The notes under the pieces: generated by a model | The model's database searches: none | The model's input: the letters and a program-made list of their open reading frames with translations, nothing else | What the model was told of the DNA's origin: nothing | Shown here: piece by piece, positions 1-11,566 of the stretch | How positions within the stretch are numbered: the first letter of the stretch is position 1 | How the letters are laid out: each line of letters begins with the position of its first letter | Made by a program: the position numbers and the translations under genes | NCBI GenBank assembly: GCA_009746045.1 | Contig: RPFO01000436.1 | Span: 266,001-330,000 of the forward strand | DNA from: Mesostigma viride | Taxonomy: Eukaryota > Streptophyta > Mesostigmatophyceae > Mesostigmatales > Mesostigmataceae | Direction: 5' to 3' | DNA length: 64,000 nt

Positions 1-373
1 ATGGATGGATGGATGGATGGATGGATGGATGGATGGATGGATGGATGGATGGATGGATGGATGGATGGATGGATGGATGGATGGATGGATGGATGGATGG
101 ATGGATGGATGGATGGATGGATGGATGGATGGATGGATGGATGGATGGATGGATGGATGGATGGATGGATGGATGGATGGATGGATGGATGGATGGATGG
201 ATGGATGGATGGATGGATGGATGGATGGATGGATGGATGGATGGATGGATGGATGGATGGATGGATGGATGGATGGATGGATGGATGGATGGATGGATGG
301 ATGGATGGATGGATGGATGGATGGATGGATGGATGGATGGATGGATGGATGGATGGATGGATGGATGGATGGA
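1..373. repeat. (ATGG)n microsatellite, first block
   Basis: Pure ATGG tetranucleotide repeat running from the window edge to the start of the first ORF1 pseudogene. It is open in all frames only because the unit lacks stop codons, so the apparent protein is not a gene. It probably continues to the left of the window. Confidence 0.97.
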
Positions 374-1435
374 TCATCATGTGCAGCTACCTGCGCTGCG
401 ACGCCCAGGACATCACCCAGATTGGCTACGCTGGCCTCAGGAGCCTCCTGCATGAGCGCAGACGGGCAGCCACAGCAGCTGCAGCATCCCCGCAGAGCAG
501 CACCTCCCCCAGCACGGACTCCATCCGAGCTGCAGTGGCGGAGCAGCTGGCGCCGATGGCTGAGCAGCTCGCCGCCCTGATCGACGCGCCTGACGGCCCA
601 CTCAACACTCTCTCGGCCAATTAAGGTCAACAACATTGAAGCCAGAGTCGCCCTTAAGCTCCAGCCTCAGTTTACTGCTATACGCAAGAGCACATTGCCA
701 CCAAAGTTTCCGAGGCCACAGCCACTGTGACCACCCGCCTTAACCAGGTGGAAGGCCGAGTCGGCCATGGCACCGTGAAACTTGAGGCAGTTGCTGCCAA
801 GGTAGACGCCCTGGCCACGCAGGTCCCTGAGATCGCCGAGCGAACGGCCACCATCGCCGCCCAACCTGCTGGTAGGGCTAGCGATGACCCCTCGACTCGC
901 GCCTCCTGGGCGGACCTGCTCAAGAGCCAGGCATCCTCTACCACGACCGCCATCACCACCAAGCTCCAGGAGCTGGAAGACACGCGCCGCGAGGCCGCTG
1001 ACCGCGACCGTCGCCGCTGCCGGGTCATCCTCAGGCGCTTCGACATGCCGCCGGAGGAGACCCCAGACTCTCTTCTCGACGAGCTGAAGAAACAGCTCTT
1101 GGCGTGCATGCAGCTGCCAGGTGCGATAGTACTGCAGGGCGCCTACCGCCTGCCCCATCCACGGGCCAATTAAGGCTGGGCCCCCTCCAGTGGTCCTCAC
1201 CTTCAGCGACATCACAGCCCGAGTTCGGTTCCTCTCTCGCCGCAAGAAGCTGGTGAACACCTCCTGGTCGCTTGACGACGACCTGACGCCAGCCCAGCAG
1301 CAGCAACGCCGCGATCAGTGGCCCGACTACATCCGCCACAAGACCAACCCCGAGAAGCCCCAAGTGTACTGGCGGGGCGGGGACCTCTATGTCAACAAGA
1401 AACTGTGGAAGCCCCCCCGGGCCTCCCCGGGATAG
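374..1435 (+). pseudogene. LINE ORF1 (L1 ORF1p-like) pseudogene, copy A
   Basis: Remnant of a retrotransposon RNA-binding protein. The middle part (about 727-1050) encodes a heptad-rich stretch (TRLNQVEGRVGHGTVKLEAV) expected of a coiled coil. The C-terminal part (1190-1435) has the L1 ORF1p-like signature VLTFSDITARVRFLSRRKK, then DDDLTPAQQQQRRDQWPDY and PQVYWRGGDLYVNKKLW. Known L1 ORF1p proteins combine a coiled coil, an RRM and a C-terminal domain that coat the element RNA; assignment here is by motif likeness. The frame is broken at least three times, two of them +1 shifts at the same GGCCAATTAAGG sequence (618-629 and 1165-1176), so it is not functional as read. Confidence 0.7.
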
Positions 1436-1846
1436 AGCACTCCAGCTAGTTGTCTAGATGGGGGCAACCGATTATGGGATATAGCTTAGGCATTACAGCA
1501 CTTGAAACGATATTAGCGCACAGCGTTATAGTACCTTCAATTAGCTCTGGCACCTTGTGGCCATCAGCTTGCGCCTTAATTAGCCGACGTCTTGCGCCCA
1601 CCTCACATTTGTAGCATAAGCTATGCGTCAGCCTACCTATGGTATTGCACTGGTTGTATTGCACCCACAGTGTTGCGCCCCGGCACCATGCCGTGGAGAG
1701 AGCGCTCTGTGGCCTGCCCACCTGCGGCAGTGAGAGAAGCTAGGGCGCCCTCCCTCCTTCTCGCTGTGTATAAAGGGTTGAAGGTTCCTTTACTCTGTAT
1801 TGGCACCCACGTGACGCAGTCACGCGCTTATTAATTAATTAATTAA
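374..1846 (+). mobile_element. L1-like non-LTR retrotransposon fragment, copy A
   Basis: Retroelement fragment made of a degenerate ORF1 (374-1435) followed by about 400 bp of untranslated sequence and ending in (TTAA)4. It starts directly at the edge of an (ATGG)n block and another (ATGG)n block follows the tail, so it probably inserted into the microsatellite and was then duplicated with it (see copy B). Just before the tail is a short inverted repeat, GTGACGCAGTCAC, also found at other LINE 3' ends here. No reverse transcriptase is present in this copy. Confidence 0.75.
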
Positions 1847-3129
1847 TGGATGGATGGATGGATGGATGGATGGATGGATGGATGGATGGATGGATGGATG
1901 GATGGATGGATGGATGGATGGATGGATGGATGGATGGATGGATGGATGGATGGATGGATGGATGGATGGATGGATGGATGGATGGATGGATGGATGGATG
2001 GATGGATGGATGGATGGATGGATGGATGGATGGATGGATGGATGGATGGATGGATGGATGGATGGATGGATGGATGGATGGATGGATGGATGGATGGATG
2101 GATGGATGGATGGATGGATGGATGGATGGATGGATGGATGGATGGATGGATGGATGGATGGATGGATGGAATATGGATGGATGGATGGATGGATGGATGG
2201 ATGGATGGATGGATGGATGGATGGATGGATGGATGGATGGATGGATGGATGGATGGATGGATGGATGGATGGATGGATGGATGGATGGATGGATGGATGG
2301 ATGGATGGATGGATGGATGGATGGATGGATGGATGGATGGATGGATGGATGGATGGATGGATGGATGGATGGATGGATGGATGGATGGATGGATGGATGG
2401 ATGGATGGATGGATGGATGGATGGATGGATGGATGGATGGATGGATGGATGGATGGATGGATGGATGGATGGATGGATGGATGGATGGATGGATGGATGG
2501 ATGGATGGATGGATGGATGGATGGATGGATGGATGGATGGATGGATGGATGGATGGATGGATGGATGGATGGATGGATGGATGGATGGATGGATGGATGG
2601 ATGGATGGATGGATGGATGGATGGATGGATGGATGGATGGATGGATGGATGGATGGATGGATGGATGGATGGATGGATGGATGGATGGATGGATGGATGG
2701 ATGGATGGATGGATGGATGGATGGATGGATGGATGGATGGATGGATGGATGGATGGATGGATGGATGGATGGATGGATGGATGGATGGATGGATGGATGG
2801 ATGGATGGATGGATGGATGGATGGATGGATGGATGGATGGATGGATGGATGGATGGATGGATGGATGGATGGATGGATGGATGGATGGATGGATGGATGG
2901 ATGGATGGATGGATGGATGGATGGATGGATGGATGGATGGATGGATGGATGGATGGATGGATGGATGGATGGATGGATGGATGGATGGATGGATGGATGG
3001 ATGGATGGATGGATGGATGGATGGATGGATGGATGGATGGATGGATGGATGGATGGATGGATGGATGGATGGATGGATGGATGGATGGATGGATGGATGG
3101 ATGGATGGATGGATGGATGGATGGATGGA
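1846..3129. repeat. (ATGG)n microsatellite, second block
   Basis: About 1.28 kb of ATGG repeat between the two LINE copies. A single interruption (GGAATATGG near 2168) lies about 322 bp from its left edge. The same interruption recurs about 311 bp into the third block, which shows that the microsatellite was copied together with the LINE. The PSIH or MDGW translations are artefacts. Confidence 0.97.
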
Positions 3130-4189
3130 TCATCATGTGCAGCTACCTGCGCTGCGACGCCCAGGACATCACCCAGATTGGCTACGCTGGCCTCAGGAGC
3201 CTCCTGCATGAGCGCAGACGGGCAGCCACAGCAGCTGCAGCATCCCCGCAGAGCAGCACCTCCCCAGCACGGACTCCATCCGAGCTGCAGTGGCGGAGCA
3301 GCTGGCGCCGATGGCTGAGCAGCTCGCCGCCCTGATCGACGCGCCTGACGGCCCACTCAACACTCTCTCGGCCAATTAAGGTCAACAACATTGAAGCCAG
3401 AGTCGCCCTTAAGCTCCAGCCTCAGTTTACTGCTATACGCAAGAGCACATTGCCACCAAAGTTTCCGAGGCCACAGCCACTGTGACCACCCGCCTTAACC
3501 AGGTGGAAGGCCGAGTCGGCCATGGCACCGTGAAACTTGAGGCAGTTGCTGCCAAGGTAGACGCCCTGGCCACGCAGGTCCCTGAGATCGCCGAGCGAAC
3601 GGCCACCATCGCCGCCCAACCTGCTGGTAGGGCTAGCGATGACCCTCGACTCGCGCCTCCTGGGCGGACCTGCTCAAGAGCCAGGCATCCTCTACCACGA
3701 CCGCCATCACCACCAAGCTCCAGGAGCTGGAAGACACGCGCCGCGAGGCCGCTGACCGCGACCGTCGCCGCTGCCGGGTCATCCTCAGGCGCTTCGACAT
3801 GCCGCCGGAGGAGACCCCAGACTCTCTTCTCGACGAGCTGAAGAAACAGCTCTTGGCGTGCATGCAGCTGCCAGGTGCGATAGTACTGCAGGGCGCCTAC
3901 CGCCTGCCCCATCCACGGGCCAATTAAGGCTGGGCCCCCTCCAGTGGTCCTCACCTTCAGCGACATCACAGCCCGAGTTCGGTTCCTCTCTCGCCGCAAG
4001 AAGCTGGTGAACACCTCCTGGTCGCTTGACGACGACCTGACGCCAGCCCAGCAGCAGCAACGCCGCGATCAGTGGCCCGACTACATCCGCCACAAGACCA
4101 ACCCCGAGAAGCCCCAAGTGTACTGGCGGGGCGGGGACCTCTATGTCAACAAGAAACTGTGGAAGCCCCCCCGGGCCTCCCCGGGATAG
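3130..4189 (+). pseudogene. LINE ORF1 pseudogene, copy B
   Basis: Second copy of the ORF1 remnant. It shares both +1 frame breaks at GGCCAATTAAGG with copy A and has two further one-base deletions, so it is more broken. The C-terminal segment (3944-4189) is intact relative to copy A. Confidence 0.7.
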
Positions 4190-4600
4190 AGCACTCCAGC
4201 TAGTTGTCTAGATGGGGGCAACCGATTATGGGATATAGCTTAGGCATTACAGCACTTGAAACGATATTAGCGCACAGCGTTATAGTACCTTCAATTAGCT
4301 CTGGCACCTTGTGGCCATCAGCTTGCGCCTTAATTAGCCGACGTCTTGCGCCCACCTCACATTTGTAGCATAAGCTATGCGTCAGCCTACCTATGGTATT
4401 GCACTGGTTGTATTGCACCCACAGTGTTGCGCCCCGGCACCATGCCGTGGAGAGAGCGCTCTGTGGCCTGCCCACCTGCGGCAGTGAGAGAAGCTAGGGC
4501 GCCCTCCCTCCTTCTCGCTGTGTATAAAGGGTTGAAGGTTCCTTTACTCTGTATTGGCACCCACGTGACGCAGTCACGCGCTTATTAATTAATTAATTAA
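3130..4600 (+). mobile_element. L1-like non-LTR retrotransposon fragment, copy B
   Basis: Near-identical tandem copy of the element at 374-1846, offset by 2756 bp at its left end and 2754 bp from about 890 onward because two single-base deletions occurred in C runs (near 3265 and 3646). The 3' part, the stem-loop and the (TTAA)4 tail are identical. Near identity implies a recent segmental duplication rather than two insertions. Confidence 0.75.
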
Positions 4601-5780
4601 TGGATGGATGGATGGATGGATGGATGGATGGATGGATGGATGGATGGATGGATGGATGGATGGATGGATGGATGGATGGATGGATGGATGGATGGATGGA
4701 TGGATGGATGGATGGATGGATGGATGGATGGATGGATGGATGGATGGATGGATGGATGGATGGATGGATGGATGGATGGATGGATGGATGGATGGATGGA
4801 TGGATGGATGGATGGATGGATGGATGGATGGATGGATGGATGGATGGATGGATGGATGGATGGATGGATGGATGGATGGATGGATGGATGGATGGATGGA
4901 TGGATGGATGGAATATGGATGGATGGATGGATGGATGGATGGATGGATGGATGGATGGATGGATGGATGGATGGATGGATGGATGGATGGATGGATGGAT
5001 GGATGGATGGATGGATGGATGGATGGATGGATGGATGGATGGATGGATGGATGGATGGATGGATGGATGGATGGATGGATGGATGGATGGATGGATGGAT
5101 GGATGGATGGATGGATGGATGGATGGATGGATGGATGGATGGATGGATGGATGGATGGATGGATGGATGGATGGATGGATGGATGGATGGATGGATGGAT
5201 GGATGGATGGATGGATGGATGGATGGATGGATGGATGGATGGATGGATGGATGGATGGATGGATGGATGGATGGATGGATGGATGGATGGATGGATGGAT
5301 ATGGATGGATGGATGGATGGATGGATGGATGCATGGATGGATGGATGGATGGATGGATGGATGGATGGATGGATGGATGGATGGATGGATGGATGGATGG
5401 ATGGATGGATGGATGGATGGATGGATGGATGGATGGATGGATGGATGGATGGATGGATGGATGGATGGATGGATGGATGGATGGATGGATGGATGGATGG
5501 ATGGATGGATGGATGGATGGATGGATGGATGGATGGATGGATGGATGGATGGATGGATGGATGGATGGATGGATGGATGGATGGATGGATGGATGGATGG
5601 ATGGATGGATGGATGGATGGATGGATGGATGGATGGATGGATGGATGGATGGATGGATGGATGGATGGATGGATGGATGGATGGATGGATGGATGGATGG
5701 ATGGATGGATGGATGGATGGATGGATGGATGGATGGATGGATGGATGGATGGATGGATGGATGGATGGATGGATGGATGG
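4600..5780. repeat. (ATGG)n microsatellite, third block
   Basis: About 1.18 kb of ATGG repeat with interruptions near 4911 (shared with the second block), near 5300 (GGATATGG) and near 5330 (ATGCATGG). It ends at unique sequence at 5781. Confidence 0.97.
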
Positions 5781-5917
5781 ATTGACGGATTTTCATCCCC
5801 TATTCCTATGTTTTCTCACGTGTACGGCCGCCTTGTAAGCTTCGCCAATTCTGGCGAACCTAACGGTTCTTCCGAAAATCCAAATTGGCTCCGCCTGATC
5901 AAGCGAGGGTTTCCTCA

Positions 5918-6586
5918 TAGGGCTGGCACATCCGGGTCTTTTCTCGACCCGGACACGAACACGAACACCTGGGGAGGGTACCCGAACCCGAACACGAACA
6001 TGTTCGGTACATTCCCAGGTGACCCGAACACGACTGAACACGAACATGTACTGTTTTAAGTGACCCGAACCCGAACCCGAACATTACCCGAACATTTTAC
6101 CGAACACGAACAATTCATTAAATAAATTAAAATAAGTGAGAAACTATACATAGTTTGTTGTCACTTTTAATAATACGCAATTTAATAATGATTACGTAAT
6201 CATTACCTAAACTAGTCCGGTCGTGCTTAGACAACTCTACTACCGTACAACAGCTTTGCTCTTGCCCTGTGCCAGCGTGTCGGCGGACTAATCTAGGCCG
6301 CTTTTTCATCAGAGAAGCGTTGCCTAGTCGGATCACTGGATGGTACTACAGGGGTTCCGCCAGAAAATGTTCGGTACCGGGTCAGAGGCGAACATGTTCG
6401 CCCGGTTCCCAGGGTGACCCGAATACGGACACGAACATGTTCTATAAGTTTCCAGGTGACCCGAACCCGAACAGCACATGTTCGGCCGAACATTTTTGCC
6501 GACCCGGACACCGCACATGTTCGGTATTTCTATTCGCCCGAACAATCATGTCCGTGTTCGGTATGCGGCGGATGTGCCAGCCCTAC
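5918..6586. mobile_element. hAT-like non-autonomous element with subterminal CGAACA repeats
   Basis: The ends are inverted copies of TAGGGCTGGCACATCCG (5918-5934 and about 6569-6585). The flanking octamers TTTCCTCA (5910-5917) and TTTCCTGA (6587-6594) match at 7 of 8 positions, fitting the 8-bp target duplication of hAT transposons, whose termini commonly read TAGGG or CAGGG. Many copies of CGAAC(A/C) and the palindrome GAACATGTTC lie near both ends; hAT transposases are known to bind repeated subterminal motifs. No transposase gene is visible. Confidence 0.6.
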
Positions 6587-6695
6587 TTTCCTGAGCTCTT
6601 TCCTGCCTCTTATTTCGCACGATCCTCGAAAAACCAAGACCTTTCTGCTGCCACAAGAAACGGCATGCGCATATTAAAACCTGCGCGGCTGCGCA

Positions 6696-8267
6696 TAGGG
6701 TTGTACCGAATAGCGTTTTGGCTTGCCGAATCGGATACTCGGACCAGGGGGGTGCCCCGAACCCTATGCCGAATATGTTTGGAGCCTCCCGATACCGATA
6801 CCGAATATGTTCGGAGCTGAAGGGCCCTTCCCGAATCGAACACCGAATAGTTCTCCGAACTATTCGGACGCCGATCGCCGGAATAATGACGACAGTAGCT
6901 ACTATAACATATTAGGTAGACAACTTGTATCATTTGTACTAATGAGACTTATATTAATTATTTTGTATCAATTATATATTGAGATACACTTAGTGTTTAA
7001 TACTTTAGACGAGCACAGTTGCCTTCCCTGCGTAGTGCATTCAGCTTTTGGGCGTCGGCCTAACTCACAGTCGGCGGAGGCATGACCGCGCCAGCTGGTG
7101 AGTGGAGGCTGGAGGCTGCGCCGCCCGCTGGTAGGGGTACAGTCATTCCCGCGTTAAGTTGCGATCGCCCCCTAAAATTTGGCGCCGCAACTTAACGCGG
7201 GAACGCAACTTAACGGTAGAATTAGGCTAGCAGCCCACCACCTCCTCCTCTGACGGACTTCTATACGGCATTCGACAGCTCTCGTCAAGCCCGATCCATC
7301 TGCAGCGTCAATTAAGCCGGCCTAAGTCCATTTTCCAGGCCAGATATTTTGGACAAAGGCGGGCTGCAAAACCGCACGCCGTGGGCAGCCACGCAGTGCC
7401 TGCGTTTTATACCACAAATGTGTGTTTTAACCCTCTGACTTCGGCTCTCTTTTTGGCGGGTCACTTAGTTGCCAGCCGGCTTCACGTTTGACTGTGACAA
7501 AACATGGGAACAGTCGTGAGGGAAGCTTCATTTACTGTCAATGGCCTGCATGTAAAGAATAATAACATCAGCATGGAGGCCACATGCAGCGAGACTGCCT
7601 GTGGCCTCAACGACCTTGTCTTTGCCCTTCTGTGGTGCCGTGCATTCATTCAGTTCGGCATGATGGTGGTAATTTCCGGCAAGTTGTCTCAATTACAGAC
7701 CCTGCATGGTCGTGGATTCTCATATAGTGTACCGCAGCCCGCAGGCTGCAAAACTCATAAGTTTGTAAGGTTGCATTCGCGCTTTTCACCTAAGCCAGCA
7801 GGCGGGGAAATTTGCGCGCCAGTGGGGCTTGCGTATTTTGCCGCCTAAAATCACGTAGCGGGTCCGGACTTGGCAAAAAATGGCCTCCTGTGCGGCCAAA
7901 AATGGCCTGACACCTACAGATCGAGTCATTACCGCGTTAAGTTGCGATGGCCTCCATGCTTAAGTTGCGGTCGCCCCCCAAACTTCGGCGCCGCAACTTA
8001 ACGCGGGAACGCAACCTTAAGAAACGCAACTTAACGCGGGAATGACTGTACTACTATTCGATATTCGGAACTACGAATATTATTCGTCGAATAGTAGGTT
8101 GTTCCGATTTCGATACCGAACATGTTCGGAAGTAGAGCTTGCCTCCCGATACCGATACCGAATATGTTCAGACGGACAGACCGTTCGCCGTATACTGAAC
8201 AAATTCGGTGTTCGGTTCGGTATTCGGGGGATATTCGGTATTCGGAACACTATTCGGTACAACCCTA
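6696..8267. mobile_element. hAT-like non-autonomous element with perfect 8-bp target duplication
   Basis: Terminal inverted repeat TAGGGTTGTACCGAATAG at 6696 and its complement ending at 8267. Both ends are flanked by GCTGCGCA (6688-6695 and 8268-8275), a perfect 8-bp duplication typical of hAT insertion. The subterminal regions are rich in CCGAATA/TATTCGG and CCGATACCGATACC motifs on both sides. No transposase is recognisable, and a second element (7140-8048) is nested inside. Confidence 0.75.
7140..8048. mobile_element. nested TIR element, mariner/pogo-like
   Basis: Inverted termini CAGTCATTCCCGCGTTAAG..., flanked by TA at both ends, inside the hAT-like element. The CAGT start and TA target fit Tc1/mariner/pogo elements. 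Further copies of CGCAACTTAACGCGGGA occur just inside both ends, so the termini are doubled. A short open frame (7504-7848, 114 codons) shows no recognisable domain. Family assignment rests on the termini alone. Confidence 0.55.
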
Positions 8268-8275
8268 GCTGCGCA

Positions 8276-8969
8276 AGCTTGAGCTATGCCACCTGGCGAA
8301 CTCGTGCCTAATGCAAGAAGTCAAGAAATTCCGACTTGGGAGTTCGGAGTGTCCAAATCGAAAATTTCCCGCGTCCCCCTTCCCCGAAAATTTAATTTTC
8401 CCGCCTCGCCTCTGCTGGGTGCCCGCCAGCCCGATGCCGCGATCTTTTCTGGGGAGGTATGGTCGAAAGTGTCGATACATTGGTAGGTAAGACCATGCCA
8501 GTCGCCGTGCCCGAAGTCGGATTGCGCTGAAGTCATCGACCTCGATGCTTGTGTGTGGTAAGGAGCGCGTTTGCCCACGAATCCCACGCTACGTAAGCTA
8601 GCTTGAGCGTGTTAGAGAAAGTAAAGCGGTATAAAGAAGCGGTAATAAGACAAGTCTGCTCGGGCCGGCTTCATTTGTCAGGCCGTTTAGCGTTAACGCC
8701 GCGTCGGTTCGTTCCGGGCGTGAATTTTTTGTTAAGCACAGCAGTCTTTGCGACAGTTCGACGACCGAAATCGGAAATATCGCCTAGGGGGTTTCGAAGA
8801 ACGGCTTTTTTGCCAGTTGGGCTTTTCGGCTTGACTTTTGAGCTTGGTTGGGGATCTTGCCAGCGACGTAATTGTTTTGGGGTTAGCCCCCGTAAAGCTT
8901 TTACTTTGGATTTCGCACCTAGCAGCTTTCAGTCCACCGCACACCTTGCGCCAGGGAGTACCCGCAACG
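8276..8969 (+). promoter_or_regulatory. upstream region of the F-box/LRR gene
   Basis: About 690 bp of non-repetitive sequence between the hAT-like element and the F-box gene. A TATA-like TATAAAG sits near 8630, about 340 bp before the start codon. It is the only core-promoter-like signal seen and is weak evidence. An in-frame upstream ATG at 8838 would add 44 residues without clear homology. Confidence 0.25.
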
Positions 8970-10934
8970 ATGTCCGCCCATCCGTCTCAAGAGGTGACCC
9001 TGGAGCAGGTGATGGCCGTCCCTGGGATCGGCGTCCAGGTGATGGCGGCGCTGCCTGTTTCAGATCAAGTGCGACTGCGGCCGACGTGCCGCGCGTTCCG
9101 GGACGCGGCCGACGAATCCCTGTCCCACGTTACCGAGCTTTACGGGGAAGACGTTGCCGGGGATGGTTCCCGGCCCGGCGTCACCGGGCTGTCCTGGCTG
9201 CTGACCAAGAAGTGCCCGCGCCTCACAGCCCTGAGCGTGGACACGCGGGCGAATTGTGAGCTTCCCTGGGCTGACAGGGACCGCTGGGCCGTCTCGTGGC
9301 CCAGGGGTAAATCTCACAGGATCAGCTTCGGCGTGCTGGAAGTCGAGGAAATCGCACGCGGGTGCACTGGACTCAAGCACCTGAACGTGGCCAGCTGCTG
9401 GGGCGTGTCATCGTACGATCTGAGGGTCCTCGCGCGGTCCTTACACGAGCTGGAGACACTGGACGTGTCCAACTGCAAGATCGATGACGACGGCATCATG
9501 TCCATCGCAGAGTCCTGCCCCAAGCTGCGCCAGCTGTCCGCCTCCAACTGCCCCCACGTCACGGACGAGAGCTTGACCTCTCTGGCCCAGCACTGCCGCC
9601 AGCTGGTGGCGGTGGACATCGCCAAGACCCGGGTCACAGACGCCGGTGTCACCGTTCTCGTCCGGAGCGTCGGCGCGTCCCTGTGCTCCCTGGTCCTCCC
9701 TCGCCGCGTGACGGACGCAAGCGTGTCCCTCATCGCCGACCACTGCCCTCACCTCCGGACGTTGGTACTCCAGGAGGGGAGGCGCGTGACCAGCGCCAGC
9801 GTCAAGAGGATTGCAGCAGGCTGCCCCCGTCTCGAGCGGCTGGACGTGCCGTGCCTGGCCTTCGATGAGGTGTACGAGGGGTTTGGCATTCCACTGGGGG
9901 AAGCCCTCTCCAAGGAGGACATCTCGGCCCTAGTGGTCGGCTGCCCCGGTCTCCGGCGGCTGAACCTGTCCAGGACGGGCCTCTCGGACGCGTCCGTGAG
10001 GACGATCGCGGAGCACTGCCCGAGGCTCGAGCATCTGGATGTGAGCGATTGCGAGGGCGTGTCGGATGCCGGCATCCGCGCAGTCGCGGTCGGTTGCAGG
10101 GATTTGCGCCACCTGGCGGTCGCGGGCTGCCTGCGCATCAAGGACGCCGCAATCCGGCTCGTGGCGCAGCAGTGCCCGCGGCTGCAGGCGTTGGTGATCA
10201 CGAGGACCGTGGTCGGGGATGTGGGACTCCTGGCGGTTGGTGCCAGCTGCCACGAGCTCTCGCGGCTGGAAATGGAGCGGTGTGCTCGTGTGCGCGGGCC
10301 CGGGTTAACTGCGGTCGCGGAGGGCTGCCCGAGGCTTGAGCACTTGGACATCTCCTTTGCTTCCGTGTCGAGGAACTCACTCATGGCGGTGAGCCAGCGC
10401 TGCGCTCGGCTGCGTACCTTGCGCGCGGACTCCGTTCGGATCGCGCAGGTCACACTGATGAAGATGGTGGAGGAGATGGGGTCGCGCCTGCGGGTGCTCT
10501 CGCTCGTGGACAATTGGGATATCACGGACAAGGCTGTGGTGCTCCTGGCGAGGAAGTGCCCGGGGTTGAAGAGCCTCGTGGTCTCAGGGAGTCAAATATC
10601 GGACCGGGGGATTCAGGCGCTCCGTAACGGATGCAAGGGTCTGCAGCGGTTGACCATGGACAGCTGTCCCAAGGTGACATCCGCGGGTGTCAGGTCGCTG
10701 GACTTGGACAGGTGCTGTGTGGAGTACGATGACGACGACAGAAATGCGCTCAGTGCGAGCAGCGATGATGAGAGCGAGGACGGGGTTGGCTGGGGGGTTG
10801 ACTGGGGGGATGAGGATGAGGATGACGACGACTATGGGGAGGAGGAGGACAGTAATGTGGAGGCGGACTTTGCGGCGAGTGTTATGGAACTCATGATGGC
10901 GGTGGCTGCGAGGCAAGCGGGCAGAGGCCGGTAA
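8970..10934 (+). CDS. F-box/leucine-rich-repeat protein (FBXL/AMN1 type)
   Basis: Predicted substrate-recognition subunit of an SCF-type ubiquitin ligase. The 654-residue product has an N-terminal F-box-like segment at about residues 8-45 (VMAALPVSDQVRLRPTCRAF). A long series of cysteine-containing leucine-rich repeats follows to about residue 590, each of the form CPxLxxLxVSxCxxVTDxxI (examples: SCPKLRQLSASNCPHVTDES and HCPRLEHLDVSDCEGVSDAG). The last 65 residues are strongly acidic (DDDD, DEDEDDDDYGEEED). I prefer the ATG at 8970 because the F-box starts soon after it; the upstream in-frame ATG at 8838 is possible. It is a single uninterrupted exon, unlike the gene at 22-62 kb. The substrate cannot be inferred, and the F-box is divergent, so ligase function is inference. 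Confidence 0.88.
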   Translation: MSAHPSQEVTLEQVMAVPGIGVQVMAALPVSDQVRLRPTCRAFRDAADESLSHVTELYGEDVAGDGSRPGVTGLSWLLTKKCPRLTALSVDTRANCELPWADRDRWAVSWPRGKSHRISFGVLEVEEIARGCTGLKHLNVASCWGVSSYDLRVLARSLHELETLDVSNCKIDDDGIMSIAESCPKLRQLSASNCPHVTDESLTSLAQHCRQLVAVDIAKTRVTDAGVTVLVRSVGASLCSLVLPRRVTDASVSLIADHCPHLRTLVLQEGRRVTSASVKRIAAGCPRLERLDVPCLAFDEVYEGFGIPLGEALSKEDISALVVGCPGLRRLNLSRTGLSDASVRTIAEHCPRLEHLDVSDCEGVSDAGIRAVAVGCRDLRHLAVAGCLRIKDAAIRLVAQQCPRLQALVITRTVVGDVGLLAVGASCHELSRLEMERCARVRGPGLTAVAEGCPRLEHLDISFASVSRNSLMAVSQRCARLRTLRADSVRIAQVTLMKMVEEMGSRLRVLSLVDNWDITDKAVVLLARKCPGLKSLVVSGSQISDRGIQALRNGCKGLQRLTMDSCPKVTSAGVRSLDLDRCCVEYDDDDRNALSASSDDESEDGVGWGVDWGDEDEDDDDYGEEEDSNVEADFAASVMELMMAVAARQAGRGR

Positions 10935-11566
10935 TGCACGAAGGGCAGGTCTAAGCCGGTAGTGCAATGGTCCTGACTCTTGAAGGAGTCGGGGGGGGGG
11001 GGGGGGGGGGCGGGGATGACTGGGTGGGGATAGGTTGCGGTGATACGCCCAGGCTAGCTGAACCCAATTGGGGCCTGACCCATTTGCGCGAAGGGGGGGT
11101 GAGGTCTTCTGATTCGGATGAGTTTGGTTGAATCATCAACTGACTAGTTGGGATCGGCGGTTGTACAAGGATGATGATTGGTGTGGGTTTGCAAAACTAA
11201 AGATTGAGGGGTAGCCTGAGGGCGTGAGGAAATTGAAGGAAGATGATGGTGGGCCAGGCGCTTTGCTGGCGCTGTTTGCCATGCCAATTCGCATATGTCG
11301 CCATTTCATAGTGACACTGGTTATCAAAGCAAGTTGCCTTTATGAGGGCCGACTCTTGCATTTACTTAATTTTAATTTGTTCCTTTTTTTTGTTAGGTTC
11401 TAAGTTGATGGTTTCTGCAAGTGCATTGACCAAAAAGTTTTTCATACTATCAAAGAGACAACATACTATGCACCATCAGACATAGATCTCATGCATGCGT
11501 AGGTGCACATCGAACCCACAATGCTTGGATGAGCTATTAATTAATTAATTAATTAATTATCAACAT
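10935..11566. other. 3' flank of the F-box gene, no gene seen
   Basis: Contains a run of about 20 G with one C break (10990-11012), AT-rich sequence and a (TTAA)n tract at 11536-11560 that is the tail of an old insertion. No open frame with recognisable content and no clear polyadenylation signal (neither AATAAA nor TGTAA close to the stop). Confidence 0.6.

Noticed and set aside
1839-3356. Long open frames coding PSIH or MDGW repeats
   Set aside because: They are translations of the ATGG microsatellite, open in several frames on both strands.
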